Assembly: GCA_029582165.1 (NCBI GenBank)
Contig: CM055887.1
Span: 14,493,690 to 14,557,689, forward strand
Direction: 5' to 3'
Length of the DNA stretch: 64,000 nt
From: Portulaca oleracea
Taxonomy: Eukaryota > Streptophyta > Magnoliopsida > Caryophyllales > Portulacaceae
Positions 11,337 through 23,108 of this stretch are shown piece after piece; position 1 is the stretch's first letter, and every line of letters starts with the position of its first letter. The position numbers and the translations under genes were made by a program. A model generated the notes under the pieces. That model worked only from the letters and a program-made list of their open reading frames with translations. It had not been told where the DNA came from and ran no database searches.

Positions 11337-12514
11337 TGAATCTCCCCCATTTCTCTCAATATGAGCAAGAATTGTTTTGTACTTACTGGAATCGATTAGA
11401 TGATTATCTTGCTTATTCTGCTCCATGTAATTTTACTTGTACAAAGTAGGAAATATTGTATATTGTTGATGAGGGTGTGAATTTTGACACTCGTACTCTT
11501 TTGGATTATTTTGGTTTTCATGTGAGTGCAAGGCTTGAGAATTGCTTGAATGGTTGATTTGGGATACTCATGAGTTTGAGGAGGCTTGTTCTTCTTCAGG
11601 TTCTTCTTTTGATGACTCGTGTGCTTTTCATGATAGATCTTTCTATAACGAACAATATGTGAAACCTTGTCCCCCTTTCCCTCAGTTCTCAATGCATGTT
11701 CCTTCTTGTTGTTCTCCATTTGATTCGTCTACTTATGCTACCAACCCTGTCATTGACGTTGCTTCTCCGACTCTTGTTGAAAATGTAACAAACCATCATG
11801 ATGAGTGTTTGTCGAGAGTAGCAAATGGTCATAAATCGACTGGTTCTGACTTGGGTTTGATCATGCATCAATTAAAGAGCGATACACTTGATTTGTATGA
11901 GAGTGACCATAGACTAGAACTTTCTTTACCTAAGGATTGTTTATTAGATGCATTTGAGTCTTCTTCTCCTTTGTGCCCTGAAATACATGTAAGTAACCCT
12001 TTTTGTGACTGGGAGGTTGATGATAGTAACTCTTTTTCTCCTTCATTAACATGTGAGTCTTCATCTCATGATATGGACCTTGCTCTTAATGACGCATCTT
12101 TGTGTGAATATGAACCATTTTCTATGGGTTATAATCCTGAGTGTTGCACTTTCGCTTTTGATGATGTTTTTGATGATGCATTCTTGCCAGTAGCAGTCTC
12201 ATCCCCTTCATGTATAGATTCCTCATATGATGAGTCAGAGATTTTTGATGATATTGATGCGTCCTCATCTAACATTGAGAGTGACGTTATGTGGCATAAT
12301 CCTACATTTTCCTTATTCACCTCTGATAATTTTGATGAGTCAAATGATGATTGTGAAGCAGGATGTGTGTGATGAAACTATTGAGGAGGTTGTACTTGAA
12401 GATTCTCCTATGTGTTTTGATTATGCCAAGAATGTATCCATGTCTCCCTTTCATGTGACTCTTTTATCTTCACTTCATCCCACCCGAGCATGCGTGCCTT
12501 ACTTCCTTAGGTGA
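11337..12514 (+). pseudogene. Gag-like protein remnant of the Athila-like element
   Basis: The frame opens at the ATG at 11337 with residues NLPHFSQYEQELFCTYWNRL. It meets a TAG near 11448, shifts frame near 11540, then stays open for about 276 codons (11542-12372). After another shift it continues to a TAG near 12514. The N-terminal part resembles the helical start of plant Ty3 gag-like proteins. The open middle (after WDTHEFEEACSSSG) is rich in Ser, Asp and Cys and has no zinc knuckle. It is followed by the GCTTCTTGGGAGGCAACTC motif (12784-12802), which in Athila relatives normally follows the coding region. No protease or RT domain is visible, so this was probably the only protein of a non-autonomous element. 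Function unknown beyond the gag resemblance. Confidence 0.6.
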
Positions 12515-15500
12515 CTATAAAAGTCCTAACATCTCATTTGATCTTCTTGCGCATACCTAGGGGAGATGCCTAGAAAATTTGTGTGGTACACCTTCTTTGA
12601 ACATTCTTTCAATTTTTCTATGACATTGGAAAAATTTAAGAGGATACTCATGTTGGTTGATATTCTTGTTAGTATTCTCTTATATATTGTACTGTGAGAT
12701 GCATGCTTTGATGTATGATCGGCTCCTGCGAGCCTTAACAGCGTCCGAGTTTCTTAGGTCAAGCTAATAACCTTAAATTAGCGCTTCTTGGGAGGCAACT
12801 CAAGTTTTCATGCTTTCTAGTTTAGGTTTTCTTTTGTTTAGTTTCATTATGTTTTTATTGAAAAAAATAGAAAAATTCAACAACAAAAAAAATTGAATAT
12901 GAGTAAATTGAGTGTTTGTGTGTGTTATTGTTGGGTGAAAGATTTGAGTGAAGTAAAGTTTTTGTTGAAGTTGGAATTGATGTGAATTGATGAAAGTGAG
13001 GTTGAGAAGTGTTGGTGGGTTGATTGAAGATGTTTTGATGTTTTTATGGTGAATATTGATAGGTAAACATGTGTTTTAAACCCAAAGTTAATGAAAATTG
13101 TTGAAATTCAATAGCAGTAATTAAGCACACCCAACTGTGTTGAATTAGCACAACCAAAACAGAGAATTGAAAAAAATTTCAAGGTTTGGGCACGGGCACC
13201 CGTGCAATAGTAGCACGACCGTGCATCTGAAAATCAGAAATAGGAGCCCAAGACCCCATTTTCCCATCTCCCTTCACCTTCTCCCTCTCTCACCTAAACC
13301 CTAACCCTCCACAACCACTTTCTTCACCTGCCAGCCTCCACCATCACTGGAGACACCTCCCTCACAACCGTCGACCGCCATACTCGCAACCACCACAATT
13401 AGTCCAGCCTTGCGTGCCCCTGTCGCGCGCCTAGCGGTTGCCGCGAACATCCAGCACCACCTGTACACTTGTGAGCCCCCACCGTAAACCCTAGCGATGG
13501 GTTATTCGCCCTGTTCCATCGCAGCCACCAATCGCGAATCTTGACACCGCGACCCCCATAGCCACCACCGCCTGCATCCCCGCGCTCCACCACCATGGCT
13601 GTCGCATTCCACCACCGCCGCATCCACAGAACCCTTCTCACACGCACCGACCAAAGCATCTTCTCTTTCTTCCACGCATAGTCGTCGTCGTCCTCATCAC
13701 CGATGACTGATAATCACCGCCCAGAACCACCTTTGTTCACACAGCCTTCTCGAGCGCCAGTGCTGCTCTTCAATAATTTCACGCCATCAGCCACTGCCTG
13801 CCCAGTTGGTACTCTCTTGTTTGCTTAGTTCATTGGCAAAACCCATCTTCTAGTGTTTAATTGACTTGAATCTTGTGGGTTATTGAGTATGTTCGGGAAC
13901 TGTGGCATTCAAGCTAGCACCAGTCATGTCTTCTGCCGTTTTTCTTGTTGCTAAGCCTATTCACAACGAATTGTTTGATTGTCCCAACAAGTTCTTTTGA
14001 GGCTGAATTACTCATGGTCAAATGATGTTTTTTTGGGGCTGGTTTCGAATCATACAGGTTGCCAGGCATTGGATTATTCCGACAGTGATGATTCAAGATC
14101 ATTGCATATCCTGAGAGCTATGTAAGTAATCCCCCACTCCCTTCTATTTCATTCATTACATACAAATTTCAATGGGGACATTGAAATCTCTAAGCATGGG
14201 GGGAGTGGTTGAAATTTGTTGTATTTGAGGTGTGGTTGTGGTTCAATTGGTATAGTATTGAGTGTGATAGTATGCATATTGTAGTTGCATCAACTCATTC
14301 TCTTACACTGTAGTTTAGTGCATTTTAATTTTGCATTCCATGAAGCATTAGATTACAAAGTATTAGTTTAAGGTCATTCTTTTTAAATCTTGCAATCTAG
14401 ATTAGTTTAGATCATTTTTTTTTCATATGCAAGCATGATAGAACATTTAGAATAACATTGCATTCATTTAAATTGCACGAGTAGATCACATGTGAAAGTG
14501 GAATGTTATTAAGCACTCAAGGTACATTTTCAAATCCATCTTCACTTTAGTTTTCGTTTTTATCGCTTTCTTAGATAATTTATTGCTTTCAATAAAAAAA
14601 ACAAAAAGATTGGTTAGTTTGGCTTGGTTGTTGATTTCGAAAACCCCTCCTGATGTTCAAGGGTAATTTCTTGGTTGGTAATTGTGTATGATTAAAAGTT
14701 TGGTTTGGCTTGAATGATATGAGAAACTTGTTGTTTGTTTGTTTTGAGGAGATAATTGTCTTGTGTGTGATTCGTTTATTTTTGAAAGTCCCTTGTGCAT
14801 GATGGTGAATTTTTGTGTTTGGTTTATCAAAGGAACTAGTTGTTGTAATTGTGGTAGGGTTTAACCCGTGAGGACCTCTTTGAGCCTAAAAGACTATTAT
14901 TGTTATAGTCTCATTTCCTTTAATTTTGAGTGTGACCTTACCATGTGTGCATCTCTAGAATTTGGTTTGACTCTCTTCAAAACTGCATTTGACTTTATGA
15001 TTGAGGCCCATTTTTGTAGCTACATAACCAAAAAACCACATGACATTTTGATCTCCTTTTGCTAGCTCTGTGCGCAATTTTTCCTGTCTTGTTCATTCAT
15101 CCACTTTACCTTTGGCCTATTTGCAATTCCTAACCCTTTAGCCAAGTTAGTTGAACAACAATTTAGTTGGGGTCAATTTTTTGGTTTGATTTGTTGGTGA
15201 CTTTTGGTCGGTATGCTTGAGGGGAATGTCGTTCTCAATGATTATCTATCTCCCCCTCTTCTTTGAAAGTTGTATTTGTTGTTGGGAAATGAGTTACTTT
15301 TTATGTATCCATGCTATTCATTAAAAAAAAAAGAAGAAAACAAATTAAAAAAAGGGAATCTGAATAGAAAAAAAAAAGAGAAAGGAACAAAAAGAAAACA
15401 AAAACAAAATGAAAAGAAAAATGAAAAAAAGAAAGATCTTGAATAATAGGTGACTAGCATGATGAAATTTAGTTTATATAGACTCTTTCCTAACTATTCT

Positions 15501-16118
15501 TTGTTGGGGAATGTTTTCTGCCTAGTTGAGGTATGGTATAAGAGGTGTTGTATTTCAGGTTTTGGAATTGTTGTTGCTCCATAGGTTCTGGCTAGTTAGC
15601 TCCACATTTCCTAAATTATTTCCTTTCCTTACCCTAAATCTAAGCTCCATTACAACCCTTGAAAAGTCCTCATGATTAATAATTATGCATATTGTTTATA
15701 GCGGTAGGGAATTGAGAGTCTTGTCAAGCTTATGGTAGTTTGCATGCATGGTAAAATGTATTGAGTGAACACCAAATTCATTTTAAATACATGAGAGAGA
15801 TTGTTTCACATACCCTAAAGTGAGGTCCTACCAATCCCACCTAGTTCGCCAATCACTTAAATGAACTTGAATTGCATGCAATATCAAGATTGAGTGAATG
15901 TTTTGCCACTTGACTTTGTGATATTTGAAATGAAATGCAACTTTGTTTTAATATGAATTTGAGCTTTGCCAAGCGACCTATCGTATGCCTTTACTCTTGA
16001 CTATCGAGTGTTATACCTTGTTCAAAAGGGGGGAGGCTCCTTTTGAGGTTTTCTATTTCTCCTCGGTACTTCATAATTAGTCATGCTTGGGGACAAGCAA
16101 GGTTTAAGCATGGGGGAT
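12515..16118 (+). other. Non-coding 3' region of the Athila-like element
   Basis: No gene seen in 3.6 kb. It contains the GGGAGGCAAC motif (12789), two palindromes GCACGGGCACCCGTGC (13190-13205) and GCACGACCGTGC (13213-13224), a C-rich segment (13250-13800) and an A-rich patch at 15320-15430. The PPT-like GCATGGGGGAT ends at 16118. Small ORFs show no recognisable domain. Confidence 0.6.
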
Positions 16119-16259
16119 TGTTAAATCTCATTTTACTACTTTTTACCTCGATTTTTATTGTTTTATCAAACTTATCTAAGTTATTTAGTATAAGTTTGAT
16201 AGTATTTTTGCCCATCTTTGCTAATTGAGACTAACTTATTTAATTGTCTTATTTTCAGG
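16119..16259 (+). repeat. 3' LTR of the Athila-like element, first part
   Basis: Begins TGTTAAATCTCA and matches 9941-10081 closely. It ends in TATTTTCAGG, the left copy of the target duplication of the Mutator-like element. Confidence 0.9.
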
Positions 16260-16376
16260 GAGTGCTTGGATAAAAATGCCACTGAACTTTCCAATTTGGC
16301 CAAATATGTCACTTAACTTTTAAAACTGTTAAATTTTTCACTTAAGTTTCCATTATGATAAAAAATGCCACTCTAA
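16260..16376 (+). repeat. Left TIR of the MULE
   Basis: Begins GAGTGCTTGGATAAAAATGC and matches the reverse complement of 22200-22318 with few differences, up to CACTCTAA. Confidence 0.93.
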
Positions 16377-16928
16377 ACATTTTTCATTCACTTTTGATTG
16401 GTTGTTGTCGAGTAATGTTAATTTATAATTTTTTGAAAATTTTTGACTTAAAAATAGAAAAGGGAAAAGAGAAAAAGCATGCTTTCATTCATTAGTTCCC
16501 TCCATTCTCAACTTCACCTCCAACTTCCAACTCTTCTTCTTCCTCAAGCCTTCTGGAACCAGAAGTCCACATCCTCGGCAAACCTTAAACCCTAAAAACT
16601 GAAAACCAAAACAAAGTAGCGACGGGTGTAAAAGACGGTTCCAAGTTGGTCGGAAGGAGCTGTAGTCGGAGATGGTGATGTCGCTGTAGTCGATCAACTC
16701 ATTTGATCAAACATTTAAAGTTGAAATCATGTAAGCTTATGTTGGACGCATGTATGCGGATTTGTCTGATGTGAAAATGTTTTTCATAGTTTAATATTGA
16801 GTGGTTTGTCAAATGGTAAACTGAAACAGTAAATAAGGGATTTGATGAATGTGCTTGTGTCTGTTGATTTGAACATTTTGAGTGTAACCCTAAATACTCC
16901 GTTTGGTGTTGTTGTTTAAAGCAAGGTT

Positions 16929-19900
16929 GTGGACCTCAATTTCTTGTTTGGTTTGTGTGATTACCATATTGATTTAAATTGTTATCAAAATTTGCTGCTG
17001 TACAGTGCTTGGCAGAATGGGTTTCAAAATATTGTTGTTCCATGTGGGGGGGGGGGGGGGATTTCAAAGGGCTCCATTTTAGTTTATGGTGAAGGGGAGT
17101 GCAGTGAGCTTGAATGTGACCCAGATTACCTTAGCCAAGGTGATCTTATGGAGATGGTTTTTAAGGCAAGCTATCCAGAGGTTAATATTAAAAAATTATA
17201 CTTTATAAGACCTTGATGTTCTTTGGGTATTGGTTTGGTTGCTATTGAGGGAGATAAAGAGATAAGGGAGATGAGTGAAATTTTGGTTAATAATTGTTCT
17301 ATGACTGTATATGTTGAACATCAGGGTGATGAAAAGGGGGAAATGGAGGAGGATGATGTTGAATATTTTCCTGAGGAAGATGGAGATGAGTTTAGATATT
17401 GGGAGTTTTCAACAGTGGGTCTGGTGTTGATGATGAGGAGGCAGTGGTGGCTAGCAATATGACAATTCAGTTGAAAGATGCAGTTGAAGCTGAAAGGGAA
17501 CCAATAGCAAATGAGAATGCATGGGAAGTTGAAGGTGGGGAGATAAAAGGGTGACTACCATGATTCAGACAATGCAGACAGTCCTTACACAGATAGTAAT
17601 GAAGGAGAGAAAGGAATTGGTGTGGTGACAAAAAGTGATGGAGGTGAAGGAAAGATAAATAGGATTATTGATAGGAATAGGAAGAGGAAGAAGAGAGTAA
17701 GGTATGGAAGATACCACCCATGATTGAAGATGTTGGAGGCTGTCATGATGTTTCCAGACAAGAAATCTTGCAAGAAGGCAGTTGATGATTACAAGATTAG
17801 GGAGGGGGGGTACAATTTGAGGGTGACCAAGAGTGATAAGGATAGATTACAACTCAAATGTGCTACTGAGGTTTGTGAATGGAGATTTTGGGCATCCAAA
17901 GTAAAAAAGATGTCTTTTGAAGTAAAGACACTAGATAAACCACACACATGTATACCCTATAGCTTCAAGGCTAGGCAGGGAAACATGTCCACTAAATGGT
18001 TGACTGAGAATTATGTTGATTTATTTAGACTACAACCTTCATTTAGGGCAAGGGGTTTGTAATAAAAAATCAAGTTAGATTTGAACTTGAATGCAACATT
18101 GTGCATGTGTGTTAGAGCAAGGAGGATGGCTTTGACCTTAATTGTGGGTGCCTATAGGGCACAGTTTGAGCAACTTAGGGACTATCTAAATGAAGTGCTC
18201 ACTAAAAACCCAGGCACAACAGTTAGGCTGATGACAACCTTGAATGAAGAACAAAAGCATGTTTTCAAGTTTCTCTACCTATGTCCTGGGCCTTTGAAGT
18301 AGGGCTTTTTGGAAGGGTGTAGGAGAATTGTTTCAGTGGATGCATATTTCTTGAAAGGACCATGGGAAGGTCAACTATTTGTCGCTGTTGGAAGATATGC
18401 CAATGATCAAATGTACCCTATGGCATGGGGTTTGGCCAGAGTGAAAGCAAGGAGATTTGGGGTTGGTTTTTGGAGGAGTTACAAATGGATTTGAACATCG
18501 GGAATAGTTTCAAGTGGACTTATACTTCAGACCAACAAAAGGTAATTCACATTCAATCTTACATAAACTGATACTCTTTTTGTGACACCAATTTTTAAAA
18601 TTTATGATTTATTTATTATTTGCTGGCAGGGTTTGGAGTCCATCATTAAGGAGCCTTTCCCTAAATCTGAGCATAGGATGTGTTCAAGGCATGTCTATGC
18701 AAATTTGAGAAAAAATTGGAGAGGAGAAGCATTTAGAAATGTGTTTTGGAGGATAGCAAAGGCGACTAATAAGGTTCATTTGGAGAGATATGTCAATGAG
18801 ATAAAGGAACTAGATCCTAATGCTTTGGAGTTTCTGAAAAAGAAAGGCCTTGAACATTTTAGTAGGAGGTACTTTGGGACTTTTGCTCATCGTGACTCAG
18901 TCAACAATAACATGGCTGAGATATTCAATGCATTCATAGTTGAGGCTAGGTACCAACCCATAGTATCCATGCTTAGGACTGTATATAAGCTTGTTATGAA
19001 GAGAATTGCACAAAAGCAAGTTTGGGCAAACAGACATGAAGGTCCAATAGCACCAAGGATAAGGAAGAAATTGGAGAAAAGAACTGAAGCTGCTAGATAT
19101 TGGAAAGCTGTCAGGGCAGGGGGTGGTCTTTATAGTGTGATTCATGGAAGAGAGGAGTTTGTAGTTGACTTGAACAACAAATCATGCACTTGTAGATCAT
19201 GGGAGCTGAGTGGCATTCCTTGTTGTCATGCAATAACCGTTTTTTGGAAGAGAGCTGAGGTTTTTGTGCATGAATGTTACTCAGTGCAACACCTGAAGGC
19301 AACTTATTCTCATACATTGAAACTAATCAATGGAGAAGGTATGTGGGCCAAATCACACGGAGAAATTGTTTATGCCCCACACTTCAAGACAAAGAGGAAA
19401 ACAACCTCCAAGTACTTTAGGAGACCCGAGGCTGGGGAAAAATCAGGGCTTAGACCAAGAAGAGTGAGTAAAGTAGGGAAGAAAATGTACTGCTCAGTTT
19501 GTGGAGATGAAGGTCACAACAAGAGAGGTTGTGATAAAACTCCATCCCAATACCAAGTAAACATTCAATCTTGTGTTGTTTGTATGTTACATGTATATAT
19601 GCAATTTTGTTGGAATTATTGACATTTTTTTTTTGTTCTTTACAAATTAATATAGGGGAGAGGCCAAAGGCAAAGCAACACCACAAGTGATCAACTTAAC
19701 CAACAACCTAACCAACCACCACCATCCCCCCACCACCACCATCGTCCCCACCACCTCAGCAATTGCTTCTATTACCACCACCTCAGTTCCCACCACCACC
19801 TATGTCCCAACACACTATAGAACCACCCCTATTCCCTGAAACACAACCCCCACCACCCTCACCATAGGTAACTCATCCCTCACAACTAACTTCACCACCA

Positions 19901-20610
19901 CATGGTTTTCATCCCTCACAACCACCTCCACCACCACAAGCTCAACCAACATCAAATCAATCAAACTACCCTCCCACTGCACCACAAATTAATCATCAAT
20001 TCATTGGCCAAAACATCTAAACATCTAAAGACCATCCAAGTTGCAGGTAAAATATTCTACCTTGGGATACCTTTTAATATTGACCTTTTCATTTTTTTTG
20101 TTTGATAACTTCACATCTTTTTTATTTTATGTTGTCCTTGTGGTACCAAGTCATTTTTTATTGTTACTTTCCCAACATTTAGGTGGAATTTGCATTTGTC
20201 TTTTATTATATTGACTTTTCTATTTTTTATGACTTTTTCTATTATAAATGTTGACTTAGGTTGTTGGAGGGAAATCATCAAATTTTGTGAAGAAACCACA
20301 AATGACAGTTACCCCTTCAGGGACTAAGATCATCCTTCCCCAGAATTTCAAGCCAACCACCAATAAAAAAAAACAACTCAAAGGCTGCTTGTGCTCCAAC
20401 TGCAGCTGCTGCTTCTGCTTCTGCATCTGTTTCTTCTGGAAAACCATTTAAGGTTGGGAAAACTTCTGCTGCTGCTAATGATGTTGCCACCACTGCTGCC
20501 CAAAGCCAACCTCTACTGTCCATTCAGCAAATCATACAAGTCCAAGGAGATTAGGAAGGATGAGGACCTTAAAATTTCCAAAGAAGACTTACATTACCTT
20601 GGATGAGTGA
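16929..20610 (+). pseudogene. MURA-type Mutator transposase (degenerate)
   Basis: Pieces in order: an acidic N-terminal part (16929-17462); a MuDR-type DNA-binding domain (about 17730-17950, with Cys in LKCATEVCEWRFWAS and CIPYSF); a DDE transposase core (18309-19000: first Asp in SVDAYFLKG, second in YTSDQQKGLE, Glu in NNMAEIFNAF); a SWIM zinc finger (about 19165-19230: CTCRSWELSGIPCCHA); and a CCHC knuckle (CSVCGDEGHNKRGC, about 19495-19535). A proline-rich tail follows. Two introns fit GT-AG in phase: 18542-18629 and 19557-19655. Damage includes TAATAA near 18061, a TAG near 18300 and a frameshift near 18465. The catalytic triad seems present, but the protein cannot be made as it stands. 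It runs convergent with the zinc-finger pseudogene downstream. Confidence 0.9.
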
Positions 20611-21423
20611 TCTTTGAGTTGTTCATTTTTTTTTGTATACCAAGACAGTTTGTGGATGGTTGTGTTACATGTTCTTTTGTAGTTAACTATGTTTTGGTGC
20701 ATTTAGAAGGACAAACATTGAGCCTCTGTTTTGGCTTGCTTCAGTTAGCAACCATTTGACAGTCTTGTACACACATTTGATATCCAGCAAATACAAACCA
20801 AAATTTGTATTCCAATCAAGTTTTGTCCAGCTTACATTCAATTACTCAAATGCAAACCAGTATACTATATTTTGGTGCATTTTTTTTTAATGTACAACAT
20901 ACACTCATTCAGGAAAGATGTGCTCTGTTATTATCAAATTTGCTTCCCTGGTATTGTTGCACATTCAAATACAACTTAATATACCAACACAATTCATACA
21001 AATCAAATGGAACCCAAAACAGTTCATCCAACACAATTCATATAATCAAATGCAAACCAAAATACCAACACAATTCATATACATGTTCACCAAAATATTG
21101 ATCCTTTCATTCAAATCAAAGAAGCATTTACATAGACATTCAGCCCAAGTCAATTGATTACATCACTACCACCATTCATGTCTAAAACATCAGATTATAT
21201 ACAATGACCATACTCCCATGATCATCCCAAAATGTCACATTTCAAAGCCTAAAGTCAGACAACCCCTGTTTGAGTAAAATGCTTTCAAGATCATGCATAC
21301 CAACGTGACAATCCCATCTTAATTAAAAATCTAAACTAAAATTACTTCTCTAATAGACTAGAATCCTAAAACAGAAACCCTAAAACCAACCCCGATTGAA
21401 AACCCACCCCCTTGAAAATTCTT
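20611..21423. other. Region between the convergent MULE genes
   Basis: AT-rich, no gene. A loose repeat of CAACACAATTCATA and TCAAATGCAAACCA recurs at 20770-21090. It probably holds the 3' ends of both convergent transcription units. Confidence 0.5.
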
Positions 21424-21860
21424 TCATCCACGCATGATGGCCACTCCACTGGCCACCACAAACCCAACAAAGAGCATGAAGATGATCATCAACAACACCA
21501 ATTTCGTCTTCAGGAACTTCTCATTTTCTTCCTTCAACTTTTTCACCTCATCTTTTAGATCTTCCACAAGATCAGTACTTTCCTTCAGCTCCCTTGCCAA
21601 CATTTTCTTCTCAGTCAACAAATCCAGCACAAACTCCCTCAAGGACGAACACAAACCTGGATCCACCCACTTCCATGTGTCACAACCACTAGGCCTCCCC
21701 TTCGTTTGCAAATTGCAAAATGCCTGAGAGGATTCTTGGGGGTGTTCGACTTGCGCACCACAACAGGCCTTTGATACTCGCATTTTACATGCCAAAGGGA
21801 TATACCGTAGCATGGAACACAACTGTAGTTGTTCCCAAAATGTTGCGATGAGTATGACAT
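21424..21860 (-). pseudogene. GRF-type zinc finger, coiled-coil and C-terminal membrane-anchor protein, carried by the MULE
   Basis: Best start is the ATG at 21860 (MSYSSQHFGNN). The first frame carries CEYQRPVVVRKSNTPKNP and LRHFAIC. After a frameshift near 21700 the second frame carries GCDTWKWVDPGLC. Together these fit the GRF zinc-finger pattern (Cys, NP.R.F..C, C..W.WVDP), with one expected Cys replaced by Tyr. A Lys/Glu-rich coiled coil follows (LARELKESTDLVEDLKDEV), then a hydrophobic segment (LVLLMIIFMLFVGFVVASG) near the C-terminus. Small GRF proteins with this layout are common in plants and often repetitive. Placement mirrors mudrB in being convergent to the transposase, but there is no visible homology to mudrB. 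The role in transposition is unknown. Confidence 0.7.
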
Positions 21861-22199
21861 TTTCAGAAACAGGGGAGGACAAAGAGAAAACAGGGGAATG
21901 TGGGAGGAATAAGATGGCGATGGAGATGGAAGAGGAAGAGGCAGCAATTTGAAATGGGAGGGGGGCCTTCTGCTGGAAGTTTAGGGGTAGCTTTTTGGGG
22001 AAGATGAATGGAAGAGGTTAGAAGAAAATGGAGGCAATGCCCTTCTTTTTATGGAGGAAACTTCCTCCTCGGTAAGGCATATTCATGATGGGTTTCAATT
22101 TTATTTTTTTTCTTTTTTCTTTTTAGTAATTGCCATATCCAATTGAAGGTTTTGTTTTTATTTCTCACTGTTAACCTGCTATTGTAGGTTAACATTAGG

Positions 22200-22318
22200 T
22201 TAGAGTGACTTTTTTTTTATCATAATGGAAACTTAAGTGGCAAATTTAACAGTTTTAAAAGTTAAGTGACATTTTTGCCCAAATTGGAAAGTTCAGTGGC
22301 ATTTTTATCCAAGCATTC
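22200..22318 (-). repeat. Right TIR of the MULE
   Basis: Reverse complement begins GAATGCTTGGATAAAAATGC and pairs with the left TIR over about 117 bp. Confidence 0.93.
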
Positions 22319-22577
22319 TAATTTTAGGCAATTCGAGTGCAATCCACCCCTCGTTTGCTTGTATAGAATTGGTAGATTAGGTCGTTCAGATTGATTAGTT
22401 GTTGAATACTAATTTTATTGCCTGAACATCTTTTATTGTTTTCATAGTTTGTTGTTTGATCATCACCACCACTTCCCTAGTTTATTCACCTAGATCGAAA
22501 CACTTGAGTCAGCTTTGATTGCCTAAAACACAACTCCCTATGGATACGACAACCGTACTCCCAAAAGTACGACAACA
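22319..22577 (+). repeat. 3' LTR of the Athila-like element, remaining part
   Basis: Resumes GGCAATTCGAGTGCAA after the MULE target duplication, then jumps by an internal deletion to the last 250 bp of the LTR (matching 10980-11228). It ends GTACGACAACA before TSD TTGGT (22578-22582). Confidence 0.9.
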
Positions 22578-22582
22578 TTGGT

Positions 22583-23108
22583 AGCCCCCTGTCCTAGGCA
22601 CATTTTGTTCAAGTTGTAGGTCTCGAAGCATAAAGATGTCCACTTTCCAAAGACTGGTGGTTTGGGTATTCTCTCCTTATACCCAGCCTGCTTGATGAAT
22701 GCAGACTAACTTCTTTCTTTCTTTTCTTCTTTTTTTTCTTTTTTTCCTCTCTTTTCTTTAATTTTTCTTTTAAACCCTGAATCCGTATGATGACAAACGT
22801 GATGAATGGAAGAGTGTATGAGGGTGATGATAGATGGACATGTCAGACTTGGATGTTAAGGCTAAAGAATGGGTGAAGAAGCTTTTCAAATCAAGTTAAG
22901 AGTACAAGAACGAGATTCTTTAACAATCACAATCAAATAGATGTATCTTATTGAATTCAAAAGACAAGCACATCATAGACCGACTGAATGCCTCCTCTAA
23001 CTGACTCTGAAACAAAATGCTTAAAGGAATTGAGACCCTAGCTAACTTCAAAGTCCTCTTTCTGCGGTGTTGCCTTTCCCTGTTAACTGCTCCTATAGGG
23101 TTGTTGCC
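22583..23108. other. Tat copy B tract between nested insertion and gag
   Basis: Aligns with copy A at 2850-3300 (GCCCCCTGTC, AAAGATGTCCA, CAGCCTGCTTGATGAATGCA-like text). No gene seen. Confidence 0.6.

Larger units (their letters stand above)
16260..22318. mobile_element. Mutator-like element (MULE) with long terminal inverted repeats
   Basis: 6.06 kb. It is bounded by TIRs of about 117 bp and by a 10-bp target duplication: TATTTTCAGG (16250-16259) and TAATTTTAGG (22319-22328). The intact 5' LTR has TATTTTTAGG at that site, one change from each copy, which supports the duplication. It carries a MURA-type transposase pseudogene on plus and a convergent GRF-type zinc-finger pseudogene on minus. 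A 15-base G run interrupts the N-terminal reading frame (17046-17060). Confidence 0.93.
9941..22577 (+). mobile_element. Athila-like Ty3 LTR retrotransposon, non-autonomous, nested in Tat copy B
   Basis: Flanked by a perfect 5-bp target duplication TTGGT (9936-9940 and 22578-22582). The 5' LTR is 9941-11228, beginning TGTTAAACCT and ending AAAACA. The PBS is at 11233-11250 and a PPT-like GCATGGGGGAT lies just before the 3' LTR start at 16119. The internal region is about 4.9 kb and has one degenerate gag-like frame and no pol. The 3' LTR is interrupted by the Mutator-like element 16260-22318. The Athila assignment rests on the PBS, the GGGAGGCAACTC motif downstream of the ORF and the CTTGGGGACAAGCAAGGTTT pre-LTR text. 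It is an inference, since no RT is present. Confidence 0.85.
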
